Shown piece by piece: positions 1 through 10,739 of a stretch of 64,000 bases of DNA. This DNA comes from Selaginella moellendorffii (lineage: Eukaryota > Streptophyta > Lycopodiopsida > Selaginellales > Selaginellaceae). Position 1 is the first letter of the stretch; the number at the start of each line of letters is the position of its first letter. Location: assembly GCF_000143415.4 (NCBI RefSeq), contig NW_003314376.1, positions 5,433 to 69,432 of the forward strand, in the 5' to 3' direction. The position numbers and the translations under genes were made by a program. The notes under the pieces are model-generated. The model did no database searches. It was not told the DNA's origin and saw only the letters and a program-made list of their open reading frames with translations.

Positions 1-2
1 TG

Positions 3-119
3 GTTGTGTATATTAGGTGGATCGATGATGTGGGCTATAATTTGCCATATTATGCAAAAGCAATGGCACAAGTTCACATACAACAAGAGCCTACAATTAG
101 ACAGTATAATACTATATAA
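3..119 (+). pseudogene. C-terminal end of an unidentified ORF entering from the left edge
   Basis: A frame already open at the window edge runs 38 codons and stops with TAA at 117-119. Its composition (WIDDVGYNLPYY, then AKAMAQVHIQQEPTIRQY) looks protein-like, unlike the AT-rich sequence that follows. I do not recognise the family; the tail of a transposon protein is one possibility. Only the last residues are visible. Confidence 0.25.
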
Positions 120-2489
120 ACTCCTCCTTTTGTGGATGCTAAGGAAGACTAAGTTTTGTGTTATTTTTCAGTCAAATTTTTGAGTGGTATTATACAGTTT
201 CTTCTTTGACTCATGATATTTATTTTCTTATTAGACTTATATTATTTCACTTTTTCTTGGACTAAAAATATGTCTTAAGTTTTGAATAGAATTGTTGGTT
301 CATCCTAAACCAATCATTTGAATATCAACTTTTGTATTTTGTGGACTATATTGACTTTCATTGACTTGAGCTCAGCTCAAAAACTACCCAACCCCAACCT
401 TTTCCAACACCTCAATAGGCAAACTCTCAAGAATTAAGGTACTAACTCAAACTTAGCATCATGAACCACTATTGAGAACCAAATTAAAGTTACTTTAATA
501 TTACTGTTTGCAAATAAACTAGTTTCACCATCAACCACTTTGGGGTTGACCATTGTTTAACCAAACAATTTTGTAAACACATTCCTCACAATCACATCAA
601 AAATTTACATGAGTATCAAATGCCAACTCTATTCGACAAAATGCAACATAAAAGCCATACCCCACAAATAAAGATTTACAACACTAACTTTGTTCATAAC
701 ATAAACAAGCTCATGCCATTCTCTATCTGACCAAACTCAAAACTAATCCAATATTAAACTACTCAAGGAGCAATAGTAAAGTTCCCCAAAAGAATTAAGC
801 ATTGTAACTTAAATCTTTTAATAGTAAGCCTAAATAAAATGGTTTAGCACTTCATCACTATCCATTTTACAACTCACCACTTGTAAGATCATCATAACTA
901 ACATGCATCAAAATAGGGACTTTTGATTGCATAATATGAACACAAGCAATAAGATCACTCTCATTGTAAATTATATTTTGAAGAAGAAAAACTGATTTAG
1001 ATGTTTGATCCTTCGTCTTTAATAATTCTCTTTTCAGACTTAAATATGATTAAACCTAAAGCTTTTATTCGCACATAATGATTATTTGAACAAATAGACT
1101 AATCCTTATTGTCTTGATTGATCCACTTATAATCATGCTTAGGAAGGATTCATTAGTGCCATACTAAATAGTTATAGATCAGCATATTTTCTCTCATTCC
1201 AAATCTAAGAAAGGTTTATTTTTTATTTTTTGAGTTGTCTTGCATAAGTTGTTTAATATATTATTTACAATCTTTAATAGTTAAGTTTTATCTTTGAGTT
1301 TTTTAAACTATCATAATCTTGGTGGTTCTTATCCTCTACTAATTTATTGAATGATAATTTACTTAGAATACTTTTTTGTTTTAATATAAGACTTATTCAT
1401 TGATAATTTAGTCTCTAAAATATCATTGTCTCTAACTTTGATATTGTTTATTTATTGATGTTTGAGTTTGGGGCAATATAAGTACATTAGCTTCAACACT
1501 TTATGTGTATAGTAAAATCTTTAGTTATAGGATAAATACTACTCTTAAATTTGGAGTGTATAATAAAATCTTTAGTTATAGGATAACTACTACTCTTGAA
1601 TTTGGACTTCCAGGAAGGTCACCCAACTTAGTACTATTCACACTTAACCCCAAATATCTCAAAATTTTTAACCGATTGGAAAAAAGTGTGCACTTTTATT
1701 TATGAGTCTTTTCCTTTTATATTTAAACCCCATGAATTTTCTATCATGTCATTCTCTTTAGTTATTTATAACTTGCCATGTTCCTTATTTTATTAAAAAG
1801 GTCAATAACTCTAATTGGTCTCCATTAAGTTTGGGGAGTTTATGCAGGATTTTCTAGCATGGGAAAGGATGGTACCAACATAAAAACTCAAGCTGGAAGC
1901 CCTGAATATTCTTCAACAGTTGGATGAAGTTCTCTCGCTTGTGTCGAGTCAGGAGCAACAATCCCTGGCACTGTCACCTCAGGTACCTCTGTCAAATTGA
2001 AAATGGAGGAGGATCAGCCACCAAGGAAATAAATGCTACAGGGTCACCAAGGACAGAGATCAAACTAGGAGTGATTGGCACCAGTGGTACCTTGGCTACT
2101 ATTGCGGTTGGTACTTCAACAGCTACAGCTTCTGTCAATCATCATCAAAGAAAAGGAAAACAAAGTTTACTCGGAGGATGATAACCAGAGGCAGTAAGTT
2201 TTAATTAGAAACTCTTATTAGAAAGAAAGCAGTAGTCCAGTCATAGCACAAGTGTTTTTTAACAGTGCTATGTGCTGTTTTTTAACAGTGATGAAAACGT
2301 TTTAGTGATTTTTTGTTTTTTAGATGGCACATGGATGATTTCGCAATTAGCATTTCTTTTGTATGTTTTTTTATTGGCATAAGCTATTTCGAAAAGGGTC
2401 AAAGAATTTTGATGCAAATGTTGTCTTGCTCTCATCCCAAAGCTGCAAGCGGATACTGACGACAAATGGTTAAGTAGAGTAGACTGATC
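120..2489. other. AT-rich intergenic sequence without a recognisable gene
   Basis: About 2.4 kb, mostly AT-rich, with stop codons in all frames and only short unconvincing ORFs. The stretch at 1840-2185 is richer in G and C and holds an 85-codon frame from 1924; nothing in it is recognisable, and it may be a decayed exon or gag remnant. The sole clear structure is the 51-bp duplication at 1505-1606. Confidence 0.6.
1505..1606. repeat. 51-bp tandem duplication
   Basis: Two adjacent copies of a 51-bp unit begin with GTGTATAGTAAAATC (1505) and GTGTATAATAAAATC (1556). They differ at only a few positions, so this is a local slippage or unequal-exchange product in AT-rich DNA. Confidence 0.8.
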
Positions 2490-4441
2490 CTAGGAGAAAG
2501 AATTGGAGAGCAGCACAAAGGTAGCCGGGGTGGCGGATCCAATAACAACTGCCTTGGTCGCCACCAAAATTGCCCTTTTTACATCGCCATGGAGCTTGCA
2601 CGTGCTCAGGAACACGAGCCACGCTGCCTCGTCCCCCTCAAACGGCATCGTCTCGAACAAATCCTGCGCATCGTCCAGCAATCCAACCCGTCCCAAGACA
2701 TCCATCACGCAAACGTAGTGATCGATCACAGGCTTTATTCCAAAGTCTCTAACCAAGCACGCAAAGCAGTGGCGTCCATGCTCGAGATTTCCAGCGTGGC
2801 TGCAAGCCGTGATCACTGCCACCGACGTGATCTCGTCCGCTTCCACGCCCTCCATTGCCATGCTGCGGAAGAGATCCATCGCTAGAGCGTAGCTTCGTCT
2901 CGATTGAGCGTAAGTTGATAGCATCGCATTCCAGGTAACTCGATCCTTGCCGCCGGTGATGGAGTCGAAGATCTGTCTCGCTGTGTCGAGGCTGCCGCAG
3001 CGGCCGTAGAGATGGATGAGGCTTGTCGTGATCGCCACCTCCATGTTGATCGAAGACGGATCTTGTTCTTCCGCAAGCAGCAAAGAGTGGAGGAGTTTTC
3101 CATCCGCAAGGGACGCGATGCTAGCGCACGACTCGATGGCGATGATGAAGCTCACGCGGTCGGGCCTCACTCCCTCTAGATCCATGGACTTGAAGAGGCG
3201 GAGCGCGAGCAAGGAGAAACCATTGTTCGCGTAGGCGGTGATCATTGCATTCCAAGTCACTCGGTTGCGAACTGGAGTACGATCGAAGAGTTTCTCGGCG
3301 TCGTGGATCATTCCAGCGCTGGAGAAGGTCGCGATGAGCGATGTCCATGAGACAACATCGTGTTGGGGTGATTTGGAGAAGACACACAGCGAAATATCAA
3401 TATCCCCGGACTGGGCATATGCAGCAGCGATGGAAGTCCAAGACACCACGTCCCTTTTGGGCATCAGATCAAACTTAGTTTTTGCTAGATCGAACATCCT
3501 AAGCTTTGTATACATGCTCAAAAACGCATTCTCTACGTTTACCTCGCCACAGAGCCCAATCGAGATGAGTTCCTCGTGGATGATCTTCCCCGCTCTCCGA
3601 TATGGGAGGCTGCCGCATGCATCGATCACGCTGGAGAAAGTAAACGCGTTTGGAGCGACGCCATCCAGATCCATTTTCTGGAAGAGGCAGAACGCCTCGC
3701 TCGGTCTGCCCAGCTGGGAATTGGCGACGATCATGGCAGTCCACGAAACCACGTCTCTCTCGAGCATGGCGCGGAAGATCTCGTAAGCTCTGTCTATTTC
3801 ACCGTTTTGGGCGTAGGCACTGACGATAGAATTCCAGGAAACGATGTTGGTCTGAGCCATTCTATCAAACACCATTTTCGACATTTGCAAATCCCGGTTC
3901 TGAGCAAATGCAGAAACAATGCTGTTCCAAGATATCACGTCCCGATCTTTCATCTTATCAAAGAATCTCTTAGCGTGGTCGATCTCGTTGTTTCTCACAA
4001 ATCCAGCGATCATTACATTGCAAGCAACGAGATCAACCCAAGGCATATCTTGCAGCAAGACTTGAGCTTTGTGTAGATCGCGGCTATGGAGATAAGCCGC
4101 GAGCATGAGGTTCCAGGAGTAATTGTTCTTCCTTTCTGGTGCGATGGCATCGAATACGGTCCTGGCCTGGCGGGCATCGCCGCAGCTGCCATACATTTGG
4201 ATGAGAAGATTGGAGAGAAGAGTGTGCGATTGGAGGAGGCGATGGCCAGCGCTCTTGAGCAGCGTGTGGATCCTCCGACCCTCTTCCACAGCTCCGGCCT
4301 TGATGCATTGCCGCAGCAAAGTGGCATACGATCTCGCCTCAATCGAGTCTCCAACTTTGTACCAAGAAAGATAGCAACTGCGAAAAATAATAATATATAT
4401 ATATATACTAAAGCTTAGAAACCATGGTTATTATTAACCAT
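2490..4441 (-). CDS. PLS-class pentatricopeptide repeat (PPR) protein
   Basis: The open frame is continuous from a stop at 4428-4430 to the terminator at 2490-2492 and covers more than 600 residues of plant PLS-type PPR repeats. Typical pieces are DVISWNSIVSAFAQN, DVVSWTAMIVANSQLG, RVTWNAMITAYANNG and HAGNLEHGRHCF. PPR proteins of this class bind single-stranded RNA in organelles and help edit, splice or stabilise transcripts. The repeats end in VLLSNSFS, so the E region is cut short and no DYW deaminase is present. There is no in-frame ATG before residue 42 of the conserved region (MYGSCGD, at 4196). A tiny first exon (4423-4441, ATG followed by five codons and one base) joined by a GT-AG intron (4355-4422) to 2490-4354 would restore an ATG and give 627 residues; this is my inference. 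Otherwise the 5' end is lost or non-AUG. It lies 68 bp downstream of the PTI1-like gene on the same strand. Confidence 0.85.
4355..4422 (-). other. Candidate 68-bp first intron of the PPR gene
   Basis: On the minus strand the interval begins GTTTCTAAG and ends TTGGTACAAAG. Removing it fuses an ATG at 4439-4441 in frame with the conserved PPR N-terminus (DSIEARSYATLLRQC). A competing acceptor, TTTTTCGCAG near 4378-4387, does not give an open frame from the same ATG. The length agrees with the 49-86 bp introns of the neighbouring kinase gene. Confidence 0.35.
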
Positions 4442-4508
4442 TAGTGCTATACCATGCCAAAAAATATACGTAAAGTACTCATTTTAAAGTTTGTAAGCTG
4501 TAACAGTT

Positions 4509-5973
4509 TTAGGCGAAACGATTGAGAGTGTCGTCTAGAGCAAACGCAGGTGGTGGAGCGGTGCGAGGGCCCAGCAGTGGCTGGAGAGCCTTGACCACAA
4601 TGCCCATGCTTGGCCGGAAGTCGGCTTCGTATTGGACACACAAGGCAGCAACTGCAGCAAACTAGAGATGGAAACCACAACGCCATTGTCAATAGCCTCC
4701 AGACTAGAGATCACTTCTTACTTTGGCCAGGCCTTTAGGAGGGTACTCTCCCTTGAGATTTGGATCCGCGCACTGCGTCACTTTGTCTTCGGTCAGCCTC
4801 GGCGTTGCCTAAGACAAAGGAAGAACAAACCAGCCAGCGAATGGGTTACCAATGGAAATGAAAATAAGAAGGGAACGAAGAAGAAAAATCCCACCCATGT
4901 CACCAGACTTTGCTGGCCGCGAGGCATTGTAGGATCAACTGGCCTCCTTCCCGTGAGAAGCTCCAGAAGAACAACTCCAAAGCTGTAGACATCGCTCTTC
5001 TGAGTTAATTGCCCGGTCATTGCATACCTGCGAAGATCGAAGATCGTCGAATGAAACACAACTTTTCTCCCGCTTTGAAACTCACTCTGGTGCGTGGTAG
5101 CCGAATGATCCCAGAACCCGAGTCGAATGCAACCGTGAAGCCATGTCCGGTGCCTGGTTGCTCGGGTTGTAGTCTCCAATCTTAGCTGCGTAGTTCTCGA
5201 ACAGCAAGACGTTGCTCGACTTGATGTCTCGGTGGACGACGGGTGGCTGGGCCTTCTCGTGCAAATACTCTAGCCCTCTGGCCGCTCCAACCGCAATCTT
5301 TACTCTTTGCATCCAGTCCAGCACAGGCCCTGGCCTCGATCCAAGCACACCTTTCCTGCCTGTAACGCTCTTGAGACATGATCGCAAAAGAAAAACGCAA
5401 GAGAAAGACAAGTTTTTCCGACCGTGAAGAATATCATGGAGCGATCCCATCTCCGCGAACTCAAACGCGAGAACACGCAGAGGGCCGTCAATGCAGTATC
5501 CAAGGAGCTCCACCATATTCTCGTGTTTGAGCCTCGACTGCCTTGACACCTTAGAAGAGAGATCACCAAACAACTCTTTAGGAAGAACTGGCGCATACCT
5601 GAGAGACGAAGTCCTCATGCGGTTGCGGGCTCGAATCGAGCTTCTTGAGAGCCACGGACTGCCCATTGCGCAGCTTTGCAAGATAAACTCGACCATACGA
5701 GCCCTCTCCAATGAGACGGCTCTGGTCGAAATTCTCGGTGCTCTCCAACACCTCCTCGACTGGGATTGGCGACACAGCAATGGGTTGTACCCGACCTTGC
5801 CAAGTATTAGGCGCTACATGATCTAAAAGGAGCAGAAGAATAAACAAACACTCTAGCCACTAAGAGCTCTTACCTCTTAAATTCCCATGAGCCGTTTGTG
5901 AGTGATGGCTATGGTGGCGATCGTGATCTTCGTTCCTGCCAGGAAAAGTACCACAGCAGCTTAAGCACGACAT
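4509..5973 (-). CDS. PTI1: PTI1-like receptor-like cytoplasmic protein kinase, seven exons
   Basis: Seven minus-strand exons join into one open frame of 365 codons plus TAA: 5874-5973, 5599-5822, 5423-5549, 5086-5359, 4895-5027, 4722-4808 and 4509-4661. All six introns are GT-AG and 49-86 bp. The N-terminus MSCLSCCG has clustered cysteines suited to S-acylation and membrane attachment, followed by a His-rich linker. The kinase domain shows the glycine loop GEGSYGRV, the VALKK lysine, [11 protein letters not shown], an activation-loop DYN in place of DFG, and [20 protein letters not shown]. Length and sequence match the PTI1 family of plant Ser/Thr kinases, which act downstream of receptor kinases and AGC kinases such as OXI1 in immune and oxidative signalling. 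PTI1 proteins normally carry DFN here, so the Tyr is a further change. The last exon ends LDDTLNRFA. The gene appears intact and functional. Confidence 0.93.
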
Positions 5974-6559
5974 CTTTTTAAGGGATACAAACCCTATAGG
6001 ACTAAGGAATTGGAGGGTGTTCCTTCCAAAGCATAGTATCTATCACCAAAATTAAACTTAAGTGGAAATAGAGATAATACTTAAAGGTGTTAGAAATGAG
6101 AAGAGAAGTCTTTTTTAAGATATCACTCATTATTTACCTTTTGAATTTCTTCTTTACCTTTTGTAATTTCTTATATTTTACTTTTAACAAATAAAATCTA
6201 AGCCATATAAACCTTGTACTAAAAATTGCCAAGCCAATGCTGGGCAATTGGCAAATTTCATGCCATTTTCAAGAGGTTTGCTGAGATTAGTTATGTTTGC
6301 TGCTTGATCAACTCAAATATTTTCTTCACCAAACCTGAATCGATTCACCATAGCTTAGTATTGTTAAGGTACTGGATATTTTAGGTTGGAGTTGTTATTT
6401 GATATTATCACTTAATTTAGAAGAAGTTATTATTTTAATATTTAATAATTAGTATTTGTACTAATAGTTTAAGTTATATATTTATATTAAGCTTTTCATT
6501 ATTAGTTTATGTAATTATAAGAAATGCCCTATATTATTTTTGGTGTAATTTATAGATAA
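5974..6559. other. Upstream region of the PTI1-like gene
   Basis: AT-rich sequence 5' of the kinase start codon (ATG at 5971-5973, minus strand). It presumably holds the promoter and 5' UTR, but I can point to no specific TATA box or regulatory element. No ORF or RNA gene is visible. Confidence 0.5.
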
Positions 6560-7737
6560 AATTTATTTTACCAATATCTATTTTTTTCACTCAATATTCA
6601 AACATGATGATGAATCCAAAGTTTAAGATTTGGATCCCTCCTATACAAAGGATGAAAGACTTTAGAATTTTAATGTTTAAAGAATTATGTGTAATTGCAA
6701 CTTGATTATGATGTTGTAAAGCTTCCCATTTACAGTATCACTTATATAACTGAGAATTGTATATTCATGATGATGGCATTGCTGTTTAATGTTGATCTTT
6801 TGCTTTTAATTATAATGCCTTTAAGTATATTGCATTTTCTTCCTTTGACCAAGTATTTATAATCTTCATATATTTGTTGTTTCTCATTTACTAATATGAA
6901 ATCAAGAAAGATTTAAAGAACTTGAATTGTAATTATAAATTTTGTATATTTGTACAGGGCATGGTTAAAAGAACAATATAACATCTAATCTACAACAAAA
7001 TCTCAGAGAAAATTAAATCTCAAGTTTTAAGTGGGTTTAATCAAAGAATTTATGGAAAAAAAAGTTCTATATACTAATGTAAATAGGTTTCTGAACAAGC
7101 TTTTATGTTTAAATGACCAAACACTATAGATCTATAATTGGTTTTCTTAAGCAAACCTGTAGAGGAATTGAATATATTTAAAATATGCTTGCAGATTCTA
7201 GGTTATTTTAATATCTAATAGTTTGTGTTCACATTTAGATTAATATTTTTATTTATAATTTATAAACTTACTTTCTATTATAAATTCCACTATTGATATG
7301 CAATAATATTAATCTTGATTAATAAATTATAAATATGGTTATAACTATCATGCTACTGCAAATTAATTAAGAGATAAGTATTTTCCCTCATATTTTTGGT
7401 TTGCTTAAGCAAAGCTGTAGAGGTAGTGAATATACCTAGAATATTCTTGGAAATTCTATGATATTCTACCATCTAACAGTTGTTATTTATTTAGATTAAT
7501 CTTGTATTTATAATTTATAAACATGTTTATAATTTTAAAACTTTCTTAAACCCTTTCTAGTATATTCTTTATTCTATCATCTTATGCAATAAAATTAATC
7601 TTGTGTTTATAAATTACAAACATGCTTATAATTATAAACTTTATTTGATCAATTGGATTAATAAGTAATAATAAAACTACTATTAACCAAACCATGCTAC
7701 ATACAACCCATAACAATTTATTTATCCCTTCACCATG
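6560..7737 (-). repeat. Outer AT-rich flank of repeat copy A
   Basis: Reverse-complement match to 57110-58260, the right flank of copy D, although the sequence is AT-rich. Shared landmarks are the stretch with TTGGTTTGCTTAAGC near 7400, 'catgtttataattat' blocks, and the segment around 6610-6650 (GATTTGGATCC) that pairs with 58080-58110. No gene is present. The region shows that the duplicated unit extends well beyond the captured gene pieces. Confidence 0.65.
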
Positions 7738-8204
7738 GTGTGCCAGCTACCATCTTTGTTTGGGTTTTATTGACGGCTCCATCAACATTGCATCACACTC
7801 TTTCCTTGCAACACCTTAGAAAAGCTTTACTCTCATTTTGATTAAATTCTTTGGATCCATGATATTCAAGCATATGCAGTGCTCCTATTTCTCAGGCAGT
7901 TCCCAAGCATCTAAATGAAAAGAAACCTTCCACTCCTAATACCCTCTCCACAATAAAATTCCATTCCCATCCCTAAAACAACATGTCATTGATGAAAAAG
8001 TCAAAGAAGAAGATACTTAAGGAGGTAAGCTCCAAAGCCTCCACAACTTTTCATTGCCAAGCTTCAATTTCCTCAAAACAACTTGAAGATAGGGACTTCT
8101 AACTAGCTCGACCATCTTGGCTTAACAATTTTGTAAACAAAGTACCTTGTGAAGGCTATAAGATGAAACAAAAAAGCTATGAACTAGTGAAAAAACTATA
8201 GCAC
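7738..8204 (-). repeat. Distal part of repeat copy A with a decayed gene tail
   Basis: Corresponds to 58600-59040 in copy E (ACCATCTTTGTTTGGGTTTT, and the 'ctatgaacta' block). In copy E the minus strand reads a short protein-like stretch ending KMEKECMTEPSTKPKQR; here that frame is broken. About 40 bp near 8085-8125 are inverted relative to copy E. I cannot name the source gene. Confidence 0.5.
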
Positions 8205-8760
8205 CTATAACCAGCATACTTTGTAGGGCACTCTCCAGTTACTCCAAATGAGTAGTGCAAGAAGAAGTGTGTCATTGTGACAGCGACGCCAGAGTACTTC
8301 TGAACTTGGGGCAGAAAACTTCTCAAGCAGCAGGCATGTTACTGAGCAAGTACGCGAGTAGTGGATTCCGTCCAGATTTCTCTCCCGGATCTGCGAGTGG
8401 AGCCTCTTCTCAGGTAAGTCGCCATGTGCCTTGAGTGCCATCATGAAAAGTCTGAGCGTTTGGCTGCCGGTTTGCTCGTAGCACTCAAGAGCAAAGGTTG
8501 TTCTCGGCATATCCCAAGAAACGATGTTTTGCTGCTCCATGCAAAGTCTCAGCGTTTGGAGGCAGGCCAGCTTCTCGTTGCATCTGATAGAAGACGTGCA
8601 TGTCCCATGATGATCGTGTTCCAGGCAACCAACGTCGTGTTTCTTTGTCCTCCTGAACACTTCTGATGCTTCCACATGTCCACGAGGCTGCTTGCGACGA
8701 ATGCATTGGCTCAATTTGCGAGGTAGACCAACCTATCCTGTTCTTCGTCCCATCCTGTCA
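8205..8760 (-). pseudogene. PPR pseudogene fragment, copy A
   Basis: Minus-strand pieces of a PPR protein are scattered over several frames, for example ENNLCSRAL-type and QQNIVSWDMPRTTFALECYEQ segments; the last is a recognisable 'VSW...A..Y' PPR core. Frameshifts and stops break it throughout, so no PPR protein can be made. The same fragment recurs in copies B, D and E in the same order after the membrane-protein remnant, which shows it was captured once and then duplicated. It does not derive obviously from the PPR gene at 2490-4441, whose sequence differs. Confidence 0.7.
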
Positions 8761-9237
8761 AACAAGCCGCAGTGTAGACTTCGACCATACTTCCACAATT
8801 TTGCACTTGCTTGATTCCCGGCTTATGATGCTCTTGACTCTGGAGAAACTTATCTGGCCGCTATGCCCTGCTCTGCTTCTTCTCATCGAAGTTGAGATTT
8901 GAGCACCTGCAAGACAGAGAGCAAAAGTAGTACGTTACCTTTTCTCAAACCTTTCGTCTCAAGCAACTTCTCTGGCCTTTGAAGGTGCACTAACGTCTGC
9001 TCCCCCGTCACCTCTAGAGGATAGCTCAGTCAAATCGAAACTTGGTAGGTTCCTGCTCTATTTTCCAGTCCATGTTCCGAGCCAGCTGCGCAATAACTTC
9101 CAAGTCTGATGACTTCCACCAGTGGACCCTTGTATGTGATCTTCACCGTCCGTGAGCAAGACCCTGCTTGCAACTTCATCTCCTTGAAGATTGTTTGTAC
9201 ACAATCTTCCATGTGACAAGGCATGCACTGTGCTGAC
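8761..9237 (-). pseudogene. Decayed downstream exons of the membrane-protein gene, copy A
   Basis: Equivalent to 59712-60111 in copy E, where one minus-strand frame reads WWKSPDLEVMTQLARNMDW and continues through VEQEPTKFRFDEGFTSYP to about LLETKGLRK before a GTAA donor-like site. Here deletions shift that frame. A short intron-like interval ('gtacgttac...' read from the minus strand) separates it from the PPR remnant. The source protein is unidentified. Confidence 0.45.
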
Positions 9238-10005
9238 TTACGCGTCACTGCCAGTGTTGGCAGGACACTTTGAGGAGAATCCCAGAGTGTCATTGCTGTG
9301 TGAACCACGAGTGTGAGTTTCCAGCTGTTTCTTCTCAGTCAGAGAATCGTCCACCACAACTTCGATCTGCCACCCGGGATCCTGAAAGATCGCATTACTG
9401 CGTTGCTTCCTCCGAGAGAACATCCATCGCACGAGCAAAAAGCATGCGAGCAGCACCAAGATCGCAACCAAAACCCACAGAAGAAGCTGGAGCAGCGACC
9501 ACGGCGTCCTCCGAACCACTGTAACTACTGCTGCGGGTGTTGGTGTGGCCACTGCTGCGTCGTGACCCTCGCGACGATGGTGGTGGTGGTGGTGGTGGTG
9601 GTGGTTGTGGCGTCCTCCATGGTGGTGACCATGGTGGTGACCATGGGGATGGTGGTGAACAACCAGAGGGGCTCCATCACCGTGATGATGATGGTACACT
9701 GCTGCTGCTGGAGCTGGATCGTGGTGGCGAGAATCAGGCGCTGGAGCTAGATGAGCAGGGTGGCCGCGAGCAGGGTGAACGAAAGCAGCTGGCGCTGGGG
9801 CTCGAACTGGAGCGTCACCTTGAAGAACTGGAGCTAAACCTGGCACTGGCTCGTGGGCTCCTCGAGGATGGTGTCCATGGTGGTGTGGTGGATGTGCTGG
9901 AGCTAGAGCTGGAGCTCGCGGGTGTGAAGCTCGGTGATGGCCGCCATGCCAGGGCGCTGGAGCTCGGCGGGCAAGCGTTGGGGCGGCGTGAGCGCGAGAG
10001 ACCAT
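9238..10005 (-). CDS. His/Ala/Pro-rich single-pass membrane protein ORF, copy A
   Basis: An ATG frame of 255 codons. Residues 1-150 are Ala, Pro and His rich with long His runs (from CAC/CAT triplets). A strong membrane segment follows (LLQLLLWVLVAILVLLACFL), then a basic stop-transfer patch (RWMFSRRKQRS) and a short tail with GWQIEVVVDDSLTEKKQLE. The GC-rich block contrasts with its AT-rich surroundings, as expected for captured host DNA. The tail frame is shared with diverged copies C and E, including an in-frame insertion (TDHLE), so the membrane-tail part was probably coding. The N-terminal frame is doubtful: a second frame starting MAAITELHTRELQ reads better but has three TAG codons where CAG is expected. 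The stop follows a GTAAGT that may be a splice donor. Function unknown. Confidence 0.5.
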   Translation of the reverse strand: MVSRAHAAPTLARRAPAPWHGGHHRASHPRAPALAPAHPPHHHGHHPRGAHEPVPGLAPVLQGDAPVRAPAPAAFVHPARGHPAHLAPAPDSRHHDPAPAAAVYHHHHGDGAPLVVHHHPHGHHHGHHHGGRHNHHHHHHHHHRREGHDAAVATPTPAAVVTVVRRTPWSLLQLLLWVLVAILVLLACFLLVRWMFSRRKQRSNAIFQDPGWQIEVVVDDSLTEKKQLETHTRGSHSNDTLGFSSKCPANTGSDA

Positions 10006-10456
10006 AGCTTACCTGACGAGAGCTTCGACAATAGAAAAATCCAAGCGAGAAAGATTATAACCTAACCCTTGACTTAGAAAATAGAAAATAAAGAGGTACT
10101 TTTGGCTTTGTGAAAAAAACAAGTGCTGTGGATTGTCGGACTTGAACTGAGCATGCCAAAGAGCCCAAACCTAGATGTGAACAGCGATTTAATCTCACAA
10201 TCACGAAATGCTCAATATTTCAACATCTTTAATTTGATGGCAACTCCTTTCCAGGCTCAATCCTAATGTACTTGCAGTGAACGAAACTTTTTTACTCGTT
10301 TGCAAAAATGTGGGAAAAAGAAACACAAGATAAATATCTATGCATTGCTCTGTTGACAGTCTCACGGTGCGACATCCATCCATAGCTCCCCCAGAGGTCA
10401 ACACCAGTAAAATCAGTCAAAACGCCTGGAACGATCCAATAATCAAACATATTTTG

Positions 10457-10490
10457 ATGGTGAGCACTCTACCATCTGAGCTATCTCCCC
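10457..10490 (-). pseudogene. tRNA-Ala 5'-half remnant, copy A
   Basis: The minus strand reads GGGGAGATAGCTCAGATGG and then TAGAGTGCTCA before homology stops. This is the acceptor strand, D arm and start of the anticodon stem of tRNA-Ala; the 3' half is gone. It occupies the same place in the repeat as the complete tRNA of copy E. Confidence 0.75.
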
Positions 10491-10510
10491 TTAGCAAAGA
10501 AACAAAAATG

Positions 10511-10648
10511 CTAAACTTTTCTCTTCACCATTCTAATACTCATCCTTGGAGATTCTGGCAGCTTTTGTTGCATTTCAAGAGCCTTTTGAGAGATGAGCTT
10601 TGGAAAGCCCACCATTTCCAGCAAGTTTCTATAGCCAAGAAGCTGCAT
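10511..10648 (-). pseudogene. Captured 45-codon terminal exon, copy A
   Basis: Begins ATGCAGCTTCTTGGC directly after a splice-acceptor-like CTGCAG and ends with TAG. It encodes MQLLGYRNLLEMVGFPKL then ISQKALEMQQKLPESPR and a basic end (MVKRKV). The same 45 codons occur in copies B and D. It looks like the last exon of a host gene carried in the repeat; the parent gene is not recognised. Confidence 0.45.
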
Positions 10649-10739
10649 CTGCAGGCAACCATGAAGAATGTTACTAATGCTTATAATAATAATACATATT
10701 ATAGTAATAGTATTCACAAGAGGAGGAGGAAAAGGGATA

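Noticed and set aside
2503-4418. Several 60-180 codon ORFs opposite or out of frame with the PPR gene
   Set aside because: Shadows of the PPR frame; they show no repeats or domains of their own.
9238-10005. Metal-chelating His-rich transporter or chaperone
   Set aside because: The His runs come from simple CAC/CAT triplets whose length varies between copies, and the frame there may not be the original one; function cannot be claimed.
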